A stretch of DNA of 64,000 nucleotides, from the NCBI RefSeq assembly GCF_000143415.4, contig NW_003314281.1, positions 900,096 to 964,095 of the forward strand, read 5' to 3'. The stretch comes from Selaginella moellendorffii (lineage: Eukaryota; Streptophyta; Lycopodiopsida; Selaginellales; Selaginellaceae). How positions within the stretch are numbered: position 1 is the stretch's first letter; each line of letters opens with the position of its first letter. The notes beneath the pieces are model-generated. The model did no database searches, had not been told where the DNA came from, and saw only the letters and a list, made by a program, of their open reading frames with translations. A program made the position numbers and the translations under genes. Positions 1-10,690 of the stretch are shown piece after piece.

Positions 1-814
1 TTCCATTTAAGGATATTAATCCAAGAAAAAGTAAAGATTGAATCCTTTGTTTCTAGGCTTTTCATCTACTTCTTTTTGGTGTGGTTAGGATATTGCATAT
101 TGCAAGGAACCCAAAATCTCCACACAAACAACTATAAAAGGATAAATTATAGGTATCTAGTATGGGAAAATCCAGATCTTTCACTTTTGCAAGTTTTTAA
201 TTTTTATAAAATATTTTTCTTCTTCTTAAAATATGTATAGATTGACAAAATCAGAAGGGTATTGCTTGCACGAATCTACTCAGAAACAAGATAGATACAA
301 AACTTAATGTCCTATATTTTAACTTAACGTCACCAGTATATGAACTAAATATCATGTAATATTTTAATGTAATGTCAACAAGTTGGAACCTTCTATGTTT
401 AGCTTTCACACTATGTCTACTTAAGAAGAATTTAAATTCTCTTTTGCCTCAAAAATGAGTGTTAAACAATGCAGTAGATAATTGCATCAAATTGAGCATA
501 TTCAAAACCAGCTTCATAAAGGAAGTGCAAAATATGAATAGGTTATATTATTAGGGTTTTTTTAATTTTTAAAAGGTAAAGTTTTTTTAATTTTTTGATC
601 ATTTTAATTTGTTTTGCAACAATCATTAGTCTGTGGTTGTTTATACTTTTCTAAACAGAAAGAATAGAGGAACTATTCTCTATTTTAATCCTATGATCCT
701 ACTCTATGGCCAACATTCTATTGTGCAATAATGGTCAATTATATTAAATGGACACCACCTATTTATTTAAAAAAAAGATTAAAAGGGGTGCATAAGAAAA
801 GACCATTTCTCACT
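1..814. other. AT-rich non-coding flank
   Basis: I see no gene here. The stretch is strongly AT-rich, with stops in all frames, short A and T runs and no recognisable protein similarity. It borders a large inverted repeat and probably belongs to a repeat-rich gene-poor segment. Confidence 0.6.
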
Positions 815-1163
815 AATTTATAAATATCTCTTCTTTGATCCTTGTCATGTATTTCTTAGTAATACTTGCCAACACTGCCATTGTGTTGAGGACTAAAGAC
901 CCACCAACTAAGTCCCATTGACCATTGGGGCTTCCTCACCGTATTAGAATTACATCGTTCATATACTAGTGACAAGATATATAGATAGAATAGAGACATA
1001 TATACATATATATGTATATATGTATATATACATATATACATATATACATATATATGTATATATGTCTCTATTGGTGGGTCTTTAGTCCTCAACACAATAG
1101 CAGTGTTGGCAAGTATTACTAAGAAATACATGACAAGGATCAAAGAAGAGATATTTATAAATT
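815..1163. repeat. Large inverted repeat, 93-bp arms, with nested palindrome
   Basis: Positions 815-907 and 1071-1163 are reverse complements over 93 bp with one mismatch that I can see (C/T in the ACTGCCATTGTG stretch). The spacer contains a second, 80-bp palindrome at 991-1070, made mostly of TATACA/TATATG steps and bounded by TAGAGACATA and TATGTCTCTA. The whole unit could fold into one long hairpin. The near-perfect arms suggest a recent origin, either a foldback MITE-like element or an inverted duplication. I see no clear target-site duplication. Confidence 0.8.

Positions 1164-1166
<3 letters not shown>

Positions 1167-1200
<34 letters not shown>
1167..1200. repeat. (AC)17 microsatellite
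   Basis: An uninterrupted AC dinucleotide run directly follows the right arm of the inverted repeat. It makes a low-complexity open frame on the minus strand (Cys/Val repeats) that is not a gene. Confidence 0.95.
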
Positions 1201-1203
<3 letters not shown>

Positions 1204-1803
1204 AAGAATATCAATTCAAATTTAATAATTATTTTAAAAAAATTATAATGTCTCCATATATTGCATTGTATACTTTATACAATAAGTATTATTAGTCTTA
1301 ATAATCCTACATATCACAATAAAAAGTAAAAATATAGAATTAATGCAAAGTTTCTCATAATTGAATGGTATTACTAGAGAATATGAATAAATTTCAAGCA
1401 TTAAGATTTTAAAAAGATTAATAAAAATTAAATAAATAATAATTATTAATATAACACTAATATAGACCTAGAAAAAGTCAAAGAATAGTTATTAAGATTA
1501 ACTGTTATTAACATTTTAAATATAAGCATACATATATTTACATTTATATGTTTTTGGTTGGGGTGGTAATGGATATACCTAAAATATGCTTGGATATTCT
1601 AGGATATTCTACCATATAATGGTTGTTATTTATTTAGACTAATCTTGTATTCATAATTTATAAATATGTTTTTGGAACATTTTGGTATCTATAGAATATA
1701 TGTTTTTGTTTAAATATGAAAACAACTTGTAACAATATCAAAAGTAAACTCAACTCTGTTGTTAGTATTGGATCATGACTATATAAGAGTTTATATAGTG
1801 AAG
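1201..1803. other. AT-rich non-coding spacer
   Basis: AT-rich DNA with no ORF of note and no recognised motif, up to the retrotransposon boundary at 1804. The last five bases before the element are TGAAG, which resemble but do not equal the TAAAG found on its far side. Confidence 0.55.
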
Positions 1804-2544
1804 TGTAAGCCACAAATTTTTCCTTTCCAATTTGCTAGTTTACCTCGTCTATCCGACCAACTCTACCTTGGCTTGTGCTAAGTTCCCTCGCCAAGGTTCC
1901 CGCCTATGGTACCAGCTCCTACTTGGTTTCAGCTACTCATTGCACGAGCAACGAAGTGTTAGCCATCCATCTACGGATACCCCAAATCTTTCCCAATCCC
2001 CCTCCCTAGGTTAGACTGGACTTAAGGTTCGGCTACACTCCCTACAGGCACAAGCAGCCAAGCACACCAAGCCTCCAGATTCCTAACACCCCTTGGTACC
2101 ACAAAACTTGATCATGGGACCCTCTAAATCCCAAGTCTTGGGTGTAGCACTTGCTTTGGGACGTCGGGGCAAAACACCGTGGCCTAACGGCCCGGTATGG
2201 GTACCTCTACCCCCCCACTTCCATCCTGAAGGGAAGGCCCAAGCCCCTAGGAAGGGCGAGGACCAATGAGCCACAAGGTACTCAAGTGGGGCACCACTCC
2301 ACATGAGCCGGGAGCACCGCAGTCGGTTTCCCTTTCGGGAGTGGGAGTTGTTCTTGAGCACTTCCCTGGGTGGCCCCTCCAGCACCACTCAAGCCCATGC
2401 TCACTCCCACCCAAGGCCCCTCGGCCCCAATCTCAACCTCAAGTCAGTTTGGAAGCACCACTAGAGAGTTCCTTCAAGACTGGTTCCTGGACCTCACTAT
2501 CCCTACTATACTTTTGGAACCCCCTGCAGCCCACAGTAGTATTT

Positions 2545-2760
2545 GGACTTAGTCTCTGGCTCGATCTCAGACCCGATTTCGGATTCGGTCTCGGACTTGA
2601 TCTCGGACCCAATCTTGGACCCGACCTCGGACTCGACCTCGGACTCGGTCTCGGACCCGATTTCGGATCTTGGACTCCGTCTCGAACTTGGTCTCGAACT
2701 CGGACTCGAACTCGGTCCCCGAGTCGGTCTCGGACTCGATCTTCGACTTGGTCCCATCCG
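2545..2760. repeat. TCGGAC-type short tandem repeat inside the LTR
   Basis: Degenerate 6-bp-based repeats of the form CTCGGACTCGAT/CTCGGACCCGAT fill this part of the LTR. The other LTR carries the same tract at about 8449-8745 in a longer version. The tract creates open frames in several phases on both strands (Ser-Asp, Arg-Val and Glu-Ser repeats), which are artefacts of the repeat. Copy number differs between the two LTRs, as expected of a slipping minisatellite. Confidence 0.85.
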
Positions 2761-2781
2761 ATGAACTCTTTGTTATTTTGG

Positions 2782-3377
2782 TGTAAGCTCCTGAGTTTAG
2801 ACTTCCTGGGAGGTCACTCAGCCCAGTACTATTCAAACCCAAGGACGCTTAACCCCAAATATCCCAAGACCCTTAACCGATTGGAAAAGGGGGTGCACTC
2901 TTATTCATGGGCCCTTTCCCTCTATATTTGAACCCCTATGGATCATCTTTTGAGTCGTTCCCTTTGGTTGCTTACAATCCACCACGCTTCCCTGCAAGTT
3001 CACGCCCTCGTGAATGGAAGCTGAGAGCCGCAGCTCTCCCGAGAACCCCGCTCTCTTGACACCCTACCCCTCAGGTTGAGCCCAGCGGGAGCAAACTAGA
3101 CCAGCCAGATGTCAATCAACATGTGGTGCGATTCCCCTAGCCAACCAACAGAGTCGGACCCGAAACCTAGCTCTGATACCAAATGTAAGGTCCTGAGTTT
3201 GGACTTCCCGGGAGGTCACCCAGCCCAGTACTATTCAAACCCAAGGACATTTAACCCCAAATATCCCAAGACCCTTAACCGATTGGAAAAGGGGGTGCAT
3301 TCTTGTTCATGGGCCCTTTCCCTCTATATTTAAACCCCATGGATTGTCTCTCGAGTTGTTCTCTTTGGTTGCTTACA
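2782..3377 (-). mobile_element. Nested TRIM (terminal-repeat retrotransposon in miniature)
   Basis: Two direct repeats of about 195 bp (2782-2976 and 3184-3377), each TGTAAG...GCTTACA, flank about 207 bp of non-coding DNA. Next to the right repeat the strand reads AGCTCTGATACCA (3169-3181), the 3' end of plant initiator tRNA-Met, so the reverse complement TGGTATCAGAGC is a classic primer-binding site and the element is oriented on the minus strand. The element is flanked by a perfect 5-bp target duplication TTTGG (2777-2781 and 3378-3382). The sister LTR of the host element (about 8750-8765) has a single TTTGG and no insert, so it serves as the empty site. Confidence 0.93.
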
Positions 3378-3437
3378 TTTGGTCATGCGTTTGGGGTTCC
3401 TTTAGCTTATGACACCTCGGCGAGTTGGTTCCTTACA

Positions 3438-3790
3438 ACTCCACCACCCATAGAAGAAGTTCGATGCCCGCATCGAACATCTCGTTTTATCCTACGACTT
3501 GTTGACCATGTCTCCGGGGGCATCCCCCCACTTAGCGGTGTGCCTAAGTTAGCCTCCCCGGCCAAGAGCCCATGACAACGGAATATAGGTGTCCCTATAC
3601 CCCTCACCTCACCACGCCCTAGTATAGGGTCGGGACTTGAACCCAGCCTTGCTTTACTAGGGGGTTGGGACTCGAACCCAACCACCGTAGAATACGTCTA
3701 TGGATTCGACATCCCTGCGTGGAGTCGGGCGTAGTGCCCTACGCCTGATCGATCTATCCAACCCATGCTAATTAGCTTACCTTCGGCGCG
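3438..3790 (-). other. Non-coding tail of the gypsy element with two tRNA-like B boxes
   Basis: Between the integrase break and the downstream LTR there is no coding sequence. Read on the minus strand it carries two closely spaced matches to the pol III B box, GGTTCGAGTCC (about 3672-3682) and GGTTCAAGTCC (about 3634-3644), each in a T-arm-like GGG...CCC context. I find no convincing A box, so a tRNA-derived SINE piece is only a possibility. Confidence 0.4.
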
Positions 3791-3879
3791 CCTTCAGGTC
3801 CCAACATATGCCACTTGCTCAACTTTGCAAATTGATATTTTTAATTGAACTTTGCATAAGTACATAGAGTTCTGCCTTG

Positions 3880-6515
3880 CAGAAATTCCTCCACTAGATC
3901 TCGCGCATAAAATGTGCCATTTTTGAAAATCGGTCCACCACCACGAATATCGCATCAAACCCCTCGCTTGGGGGGAGTCCCGTGATGAAGTCCATCGTAA
4001 GACATTTCCACGGACGATCTGGAATTGGGATGCTTTGCAACAAGCCCCCACTAGCCTTAGTCACGGCTTTTACCTGCTGACATGTTGGACATGTCTTACA
4101 TAGTCTTGGACGTCCTTAGCCATATCTGGCCAATGGTACTTCCTCTTGAGTAAGCCTATCGTCTTGGGCACTCCGCCGTGTCCCACAAGAGGTCCGTCAT
4201 GACACTTTTCTAAGGCCACCTTCCTTAGTTCCCCTTTTGGAACATACACCCTCGTTTGCTTGTAATAGATGAGTCCGTTGCGTTCCGCATAGCCCGTTTT
4301 CTCTTCCGTTGGTAGCTCACCTCTCTGGTGAGCTTCCCGTGCCTCTAGATTCCTCAGCAACACTTCTTGTGCTAGACCATCGTTCTCATATGTTGTCCGC
4401 ACATCGTCCCAGAAGGTTGCTGTTGCGCTGGATATTGCCAACCTCAAGCTCGCTTTTCGACTTAGCACATCTGCCACGATGTTGCTCTTCCCAGGCTTGT
4501 ACAGAATCTCGCAATCAAACTCGGCCAAGGCATTGGCCCACCGACCTTGTTTCCCTCTCAGGTCGGGCTGTGACAAGAAGTGTTTCGTTGCCACATTGTC
4601 TGTAAACCTTGAAGTGTCTCCCAAGGTAGTGTTGCCACTCCTTGAGTGCCTTGACCACCACAAACAATTCCTTCTCGTGGGCAAGCCACTTCCGTTGAGC
4701 CTTGTCCAACTTCTTCGAGAAGAACGCTACCGGATGGTTGTCTTGCTTCAAAACTGCACCCAACGCAAAGTCCGAAGCATCCGTTTCTACCTCAGAGTCC
4801 TTACCAAAGTCTGGTAATGCCAATACGGGAGCCTTCCTCAACTTCCCTTTGAGGTGGACGAATGCCGCCTCGCATTCCGCTATCCACACCATCTTCCCTT
4901 TTCCTATTTGGTCCGTTAAGGGTAGGGCTACTCTCGAATAGTGTTTGATAAACTTTCAATAGTAGTTGCATAGCCCCAGGAATGCCCTCAACTCGTGTAC
5001 ATTCGATGGTCGCTCCCATTCCTGGATCGCTTGGACCTTCTCCAGGTCCACCTTGAGCCCGTCCTGGCCCACCACATGCCCGAGAAACTTTACCTCTTGT
5101 TGAGCAAAGTCACATTTGCTCTCTTTAGCATACAGTTTGTGTTCCCTTAGTTTTTCAAACACCTTCACCAAGTGTTCGGCATGCTCTTCTAGCGTCTCGC
5201 TATAGATCAGGATGTCGTCGATATAGACGACCACGAAATGATCCAGATAGGGTACAAAGATGTGGTTCATTAGTGCCGAAAACGTTGCCGGCACATTACA
5301 TAGCCCGAAGGGCATCACCAGAAACTCAAAGCTCCCATACCTCATTCGACAGGTTGTCTTCTCGACATCTTCCTCGGCTACCCTGATCTGGTAGTATCTT
5401 GACCTTAGGTCAATCCTCGAGAAGTATTTTGCCTTACCCAACCTATCGAACAGGTCCTCAATCCTTGGCAAAGGGTACTTGTTCTTCTTTGTATACTTGT
5501 TGAGCAACCAGTAGTCTATGCACATGCGCATAGATCCATCTTTCTTTTTCACAAATAACACTGGTGCCCCATACGGCGACTTGCTCAACTTAACATACCC
5601 TTTATCCACCAACTCCTCTAGTTTGCACTTGAGCTCCTTGAGTTCTTTTTCGTTCAAACGATAAGGGGGACGAACCACCGCCTCAGCACCCTCGACCAGC
5701 TCAATCTTATGTTCTATCGGTCGTGATGGGGGCAGCCCCGCTGGTAGCTCCTCCGGCATGGTATCCTGGAATTGGTTCAACACCCGCTGGATCACTAAAG
5801 GTACTTTTTCCGTTCCTGTCATTTTGTCACTCTTCATCGAGAGTAAGCACAAAAAGGCTGACTTAGTTCCTTTAGTGAGTTGTCCTCTTGTGGACATCAG
5901 GTTTAAGCAGGAATCTTTGGCCTTGCTTTGCCCTACCTTTAGATCTTGGGCCTCCACCCTAGATCTTCTTCCTTGGGCATTCGCCAGTACCACAAGGTTC
6001 CTACCTTGTCCATGCAAGGCTACCACGAACCGATTGAACCAATCCATTCTGAAGATCACGTCAAACCCCACCATGTCTAACACGGTGAAATCCATGTCCA
6101 CCTTCCAAGTTCCCACTTTGACTCTCGCTTGTCGAAGTACCTCATTGGTGCTTTGGCTACCTTGAACAAACTCTATAGTCCTTGGTTCGCCTAGCCACTG
6201 CACCGTTAGTCCGGCTTGCCGGACTATGTCTGCAGCCACAAAATTATCCGAAGCACCCATGTCAATAAGGATCTTAACAAAGCTACCTCCGAGCTTCCCT
6301 CGGAGGGCTAGTAGATGTCGCGAATGACTCTCTACCAAAGTTGCTCGTGTAATGAGTAACTTTGAGTTAGGGACTGGATCACATACCTCAGTTTGGACTT
6401 CACCCGACTTGATGGCCATATTGGCTCTGGCCTTCTTCGGGTAGGGACATTCTCTTGAAAAGTGTCCCGCTTCACCGCAGTTGTAGCATATGTTATTTCC
6501 CACGCTGCTATACAA
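3880..6515 (-). pseudogene. gypsy pol: zinc knuckle, protease, RT, RNase H, partial integrase
   Basis: Reading down the minus strand: a CCHC knuckle ([14 protein letters not shown]) near 6480; a protease with DMGAS where D-S/T-G-A is usual; reverse transcriptase with VMPFGL and the catalytic YIDD (about 5215-5235); a stop at about 4953 inside NYY*KFI, where the family has Arg; RNase H with TDASDFALGAVL; a frameshift near 4620 at the position of TDN; then the integrase zinc domain (GHGGVPKTIGLLKRKYHW) and the beginning of the integrase core, about 3900-4080 (TMDFITGLPPS, VVDRFSKMAHF). The second zinc Cys pair is replaced (HVQHVS). The sequence then leaves the family, so the remaining catalytic Asp and Glu of the integrase are missing. 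Confidence 0.9.
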
Positions 6516-6779
6516 CTTGACCTTCTTATCCCTGGGTTTGTCTCTTTTCGCTTGACTCCCCCACGTGCTCGCTCGCTGGCCACCGGATTTGCCTTTCCGG
6601 AACCCTAAGGACTCATTCTTAGAGAAACTCTTTTTGAATTTCCCTTTGCTATACGTTCCCCTTGGTTTGGCCTATTTGCTAAATGTGGACCCTAATCCTG
6701 TTGTGTTCCACTTTCGTAGGTTATCGTTGAAATGCACCTTGATGACCACATCCAACGCTTCCTTGTATTTGGTCGGGTT

Positions 6780-7172
6780 CTAACGCATCACCTCACTGTG
6801 AGCCCAGGTTTGCAAGCCTGATATGAAGGCATGGAATGCATCCATATCCCCCATGTCCGTGACAAGTATCCTCTTTGCCATAAACCCATTCACATACTCC
6901 TGAATGGTTCCGGTCTGCTTTAGCCTACTCAGCTCGTCCCTTAGATGCAGAGTAGTATTCGGAGGAACGTAAGTTGTGCGGATCCTCGCCTTCATCATTT
7001 CCCAAGTGGCCACCAGTCCTTCGTTGGCCTTTGTCGTTCTCCACCAAGACTTGGCATTATCTGCCAAGTATGGTTTTGCACATGGGACCTTCTCCGAGCT
7101 CGGTAATCGCAACACTCGGAAGTAGTCCTCCATATCATAAAACCAATCCTCCACCACCTTATAGTCGTTCAC
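6780..7172 (-). pseudogene. gypsy gag (Retrotrans_gag domain) fragment
   Basis: The 130-residue open stretch carries the typical plant gag pattern: DYF, AKSWWRTT, the TWEMMKARI segment, LRDELSRLKQTGTIQEYVNGF and a C-terminal FISGL. It stops with TAG after EVMR, but the same frame continues as NPTKYKEALDVV, the usual downstream gag sequence, so the stop is a disabling mutation. The 5' part (7173-7630) has lost its frame. Gag would form the retroelement particle. Confidence 0.85.
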
Positions 7173-7630
7173 TCCCTTGAAGACCGGTGGGGGCTTTGGT
7201 TTGTACTTGGGAACTGCCTGAGGGACTCATTCCACTTCGGTCTATTTGACCTTGTCTGGTTTTGCCTCAGTCCCTGCCGAAGGGTCCGCACCTTCTGCAC
7301 TGCCAGCATCCGCAGTCTTTTGCTTTTTCTTCCGCTTCTCATCACGCTTTAGCTTGCGTATAAGAGTCTCCAGCAGGGTATTGGTCTGTGCCAATTGTCC
7401 TTCTAGAATGTCCAATCGAGCCTTGGACGACCGAACCTCACCACCAGACTCCTATTTGGAAGTTGCCTCACTGGAGTCCTCCTCATGCAAGGATTCCTCA
7501 TCCATAGCCTCCTGTTCGACCGGAGGCTCTAGCTCTGGAGGAGGTTCCGTCTCTGCCTGGGTTCGCTTATGTCCTACCCTTGCCATCTCTCAGCAATCCG
7601 CCTCTATCCTTCGCTAGAACTGAGGAAGAG

Positions 7631-7642
7631 GCTCCGATACCA
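7631..7642 (-). other. Primer-binding site of the gypsy element
   Basis: The minus strand reads TGGTATCGGAGC immediately inside the upstream LTR, three bases from its edge. It matches the complement of plant initiator tRNA-Met (TGGTATCAGAGC) with one change. This fixes 7646-8814 as the upstream LTR and the minus strand as the coding strand. Confidence 0.85.
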
Positions 7643-7645
7643 AAT

Positions 7646-8814
7646 TGTAAGCCACAAATTTTTCCTTTCCAATTTGCCAGCTTACCTCGTCTATCCGACC
7701 AACTCTACCTTGGCTTGTGCTAAGTTCCCTCGCCAAGGTTCCCGCCTATGGTACCAGCTCCTACTTGGTTTCAGCTACTCACTGCACGAGCAACGGAGTG
7801 TTAGCCATCCATCTACGGATACCCCAAATCTCTCCCAATCCCCCTCCCCGGGTTAGACTGGACTTAAGGTTCGGCTACACTCCCCGCAGGCACAAGCAGC
7901 CAAGCACACCAAGCCTCCAGATTCCTAACACCCCTTGGTACCACAAAACTTGATCATGGGACCCTCTAAATCCCAAGTCTTGGGTGTAGCACTTGCTTCG
8001 GGACGTCGGGGTGAAACACCGTGGCCTAACGGCCCGGTATGGGTACCTCTACCCCCCCCCACTTCCATCCCAAAGGGAAGGCCCAAACCCCTAGGAAGGG
8101 CGAGAACCAATGAGCCACAAGGTACTCAAGTGGGGCACCACTCCACATGAGCCGGGAGCACCGCAGTCAGTTTCCCTTTGGGGAGGGGGAGCTGTTTTTG
8201 AGCATTTCCCGGGGGGGCCCTTCCAGCACCATTAAAGCCCATGTTCATTCCCACCCAAGGCCCTTGGGCCCCAATTTCAACCTCAAGTCAGTTTAGAAGC
8301 ACCACTAGAGAGTTCCTTCAAGACTGGTTCTTGGACCTCACTATCCCTACTATACTTTTGGAACCCCCTGAAGCCCCCCCCCCCCCCCCTGGGAGACGCA
8401 CGCTTTGGGCTTTCACCCCTTGACCCGTATTAGTATTTGGACTTAGTCTCTGGCTCGATCTCGGACCCGATTTCGGATCTGACTTCGGATTCGGTTTCGG
8501 ACTCGATCTCGGACTCGATCTCGGACTCGATCTTGGACCCAATCTTGGACCCGACCTCGGACTCGACCTCGGACTCGGTCTCGGACCCGATTTCGGATCT
8601 CGGACTCGGTCTCGAACTCGGTCTCGAACTCGGACTCGAACTCGGTCCCCGAGTTGGTCTCGGACTCGATTCCAGACTCTATCTCGAACTCGGTCCTAGA
8701 GTCAGTCTTGGACTCAATCTTCGACTTGGTCCCATCCGATGAACTCTTTGTCATTTTGGTCATGTGTTTGGGGTTCTTTTAGCCTACGACACCTCGGCGA
8801 GTTGGTTCCTTACA
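7646..8814 (-). repeat. Upstream LTR of the gypsy element
   Basis: A 1169-bp LTR with TGTAAGCC and CCTTACA ends on the plus strand (TG...CA). It lacks the TRIM carried by its partner and has a run of about 14 C near 8376 followed by a short segment absent from the partner. It contains the longer version of the TCGGAC-type tract. Confidence 0.9.
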
Positions 8815-8919
8815 TAAAGCACCAATAGAATTTTATACCCCTATGATATACATATACTAAAGGAACAATAAGGAACAATCTTAATCTTAATGTTAAAAGT
8901 TCACATATTTCACAATCAT

Positions 8920-9800
8920 CCCTTTAAAGGTCAGAATAAGCTGTTTTATTAAACCATTTGTCTATGGATGATAAACACTTATGAAAGTGTAATGTATCCT
9001 CAATCGGGATGTTAAAAGATGAAATCCTTCAACCATAAATATAAGACTATTATCCAAGAGAATTCACTTTGGATATGAACGTTGGAACACCACTTAATTG
9101 AGGAAAAAGTATTTAACAGTAGTCGCTAACACATTAAAAAGAGCACCAACTTCCACCCAATGAGTTAAATAATCAAAAGTAATAATGATATATTCATTGC
9201 TAACAATCGACTATAGAAAAGGCCCCATCAAATCAAATGCCACCAACTCAAATGGATGAGAAATTACAATTGACTTCAACTATCCTTCCGCAACATAAGG
9301 GAGAGTATTAGGAGTTTAGCACTAAACACAACTACGCACATATCAAATAACATCACATTGCATCTTCAATTAATAAAAAGACTTATATAGCTAATAGATC
9401 TATCTAACCAGTCGGTTGTAGATGAGATGGTCCTGATGCTCAAGGTTGCACTATTTTGCACCAACTTCAAATGGCATCACTAAAAATTTGTACAAACCAA
9501 ATGATATATAAAAAACAGTCTTTGAGAATATTATTCTCAATTATCAGCACTTGTCAGTACCCAAAAACAAAATCCAACTTGGTGAACCAATGATTCCTCC
9601 CTAGATAATCTAGAAGATTAGTAGTGTGAAGAAAAGAATATATATCTAGGATAGTCACTTTATTTAATAGACAATAGTTGATGTAAAAGTGAATACTCCT
9701 ATTAGTCTTCGTGATAAGATAAAATTCATATGCCTAAGGACTTGATCTGCTCTAATATACTTAGCTCCACATGAAGTAAAAGGTTTAGGAAATAAATGTC
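8920..9800 (-). pseudogene. Second, older gypsy pol remnant (RT joined to integrase)
   Basis: Minus-strand translation with in-frame stops shows recognisable RT (ITKTNRSIHFYINYCLLNKVTI, then FTKLDF, then YISFGLYKFLVMPFE) at about 9500-9760. It then jumps to the integrase zinc domain (MQCDVI, YVRSC) and core (ISHPFELVAFDLMGPF, YLTHWVEVGAL, SVYHP*TNGLIKQL) at about 8925-9375. The RT catalytic motif, RNase H and the linker are missing, so an internal deletion fused the two parts. Stops are frequent and the base composition is AT-rich. It is more decayed than, and not derived from, the adjacent element, whose integrase region differs. Confidence 0.85.
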
Positions 9801-10690
9801 AAATTGCATCTCTGACTTAAATGGCTTTTAATAAAGATGATGCAATTGTTGGAAAGCATTATCACAATTATTGATATATCTAAATGTGTGTTTGAAGACA
9901 TCTAAAAGTTTGCTCCAATCTACATGAGTAGTTATACTCAACTATTGTACATTTGCAGCGTTGTCCTTTAGAGGCACGTGGGGAACTCATGCAAATGCTA
10001 AACATCATCCCAAGAATGATATGTAGTAATCACTGTAAATGATCAAACTAATAATACATATCATCCTTAAGATTCCTATGAAAAAACTTTGGTTGGACAT
10101 GGGGATTGATAACAAGAGCAAAAGGAGTTGTATTATATGCTATATATGTCACCATCAATTAAGTCTAATTGTTCAATTGCAACTACATAGCATTGAACAA
10201 CTACACCAACTACTACTCCAGAGTCAAAGGAGTAGGCTACTACTCTAATAAATGAAAAGAAAAAGTGAAAGAGAAGAAATTAAAAAAACTATAAGGAAAG
10301 TGAGATTTAGATGATGCAAAAACTAAATTTAAACTAAATTTTCAAATTCAAATACTCTTTAGGGACAATTAAAACTACTTCTTAAGGACAATCAAACTTA
10401 ATATGAGTGTGTGAATATGAAAGTGAAATATAAAAATGTGTATATATCATTAGCCTAAAAATTCAAATTTATATATAGGAGCAAGTGGTTCAAATTGAAA
10501 CCAATTCAACAGTTATCAAAATCTCATTATGCTAATATTAATATATGGCATTATATCCTGGACCTTACAGTTTATAATTTATAAGCTTTCCTAAACACTT
10601 TCTAGTATATTCTTGTTTATTCTACCATCTAAATATAAATATTCAATTTATCAATTGGATTAATAAACAGTAATAACTTCATTTAAAGTG
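9801..10690. other. AT-rich non-coding DNA
   Basis: No gene seen. A 69-residue frame at 10039-10248 is low-complexity (Leu/Gln-rich) and resembles nothing I know. The region probably continues the decayed retroelement. Confidence 0.5.

Larger units (their letters stand above)
1804..3437 (-). repeat. Downstream LTR of the gypsy element (interrupted)
   Basis: The first 70 bases match the upstream LTR at 7646 with about two differences. It ends CCTTACA like its partner. It is interrupted at 2782-3377 by a nested miniature retroelement; without that and its 5-bp duplication it is about 1.03 kb. The remaining length difference from the other LTR lies mainly in the TCGGAC-type repeat tract and in a C-run insertion of the other copy. 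Confidence 0.88.
1804..8814 (-). mobile_element. Decayed Ty3/gypsy LTR retrotransposon
   Basis: A 7-kb element read on the minus strand. Two direct LTRs (7646-8814, upstream, and 1804-3437, downstream) begin and end with TG...CA. Inside, in transcription order, are gag, a CCHC zinc knuckle, protease, reverse transcriptase, RNase H and the start of integrase; this order identifies the Ty3/gypsy (Metaviridae) class. A primer-binding site lies next to the upstream LTR. Flanks TGAAG (1799-1803) and TAAAG (8815-8819) look like a target-site duplication with one change. It cannot be autonomous: gag and pol carry stops and frameshifts, and most of the integrase core is absent. The right LTR is 1169 bp and the left 1634 bp; the excess in the left is mainly a nested TRIM. 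Confidence 0.92.

Noticed and set aside
856-1200. 114-residue minus-strand frame
   Set aside because: It consists of the AC microsatellite (Cys-Val repeat) and the TATACA palindrome; not a gene.
2266-2931. 221-residue plus-strand frame in the LTR
   Set aside because: It is created by the TCGGAC-type repeat and lies inside the LTR on the non-coding strand of the element.
8376-8390. C-run in the LTR as a possible G-quadruplex or promoter
   Set aside because: A single homopolymer run of about 14 C present in only one LTR is more simply a slippage insertion.
1804-8814. Possible virus or caulimovirus-like insertion
   Set aside because: Two LTRs, tRNA-Met primer site and the order protease-RT-RNase H-integrase identify an ordinary plant Ty3/gypsy retrotransposon.
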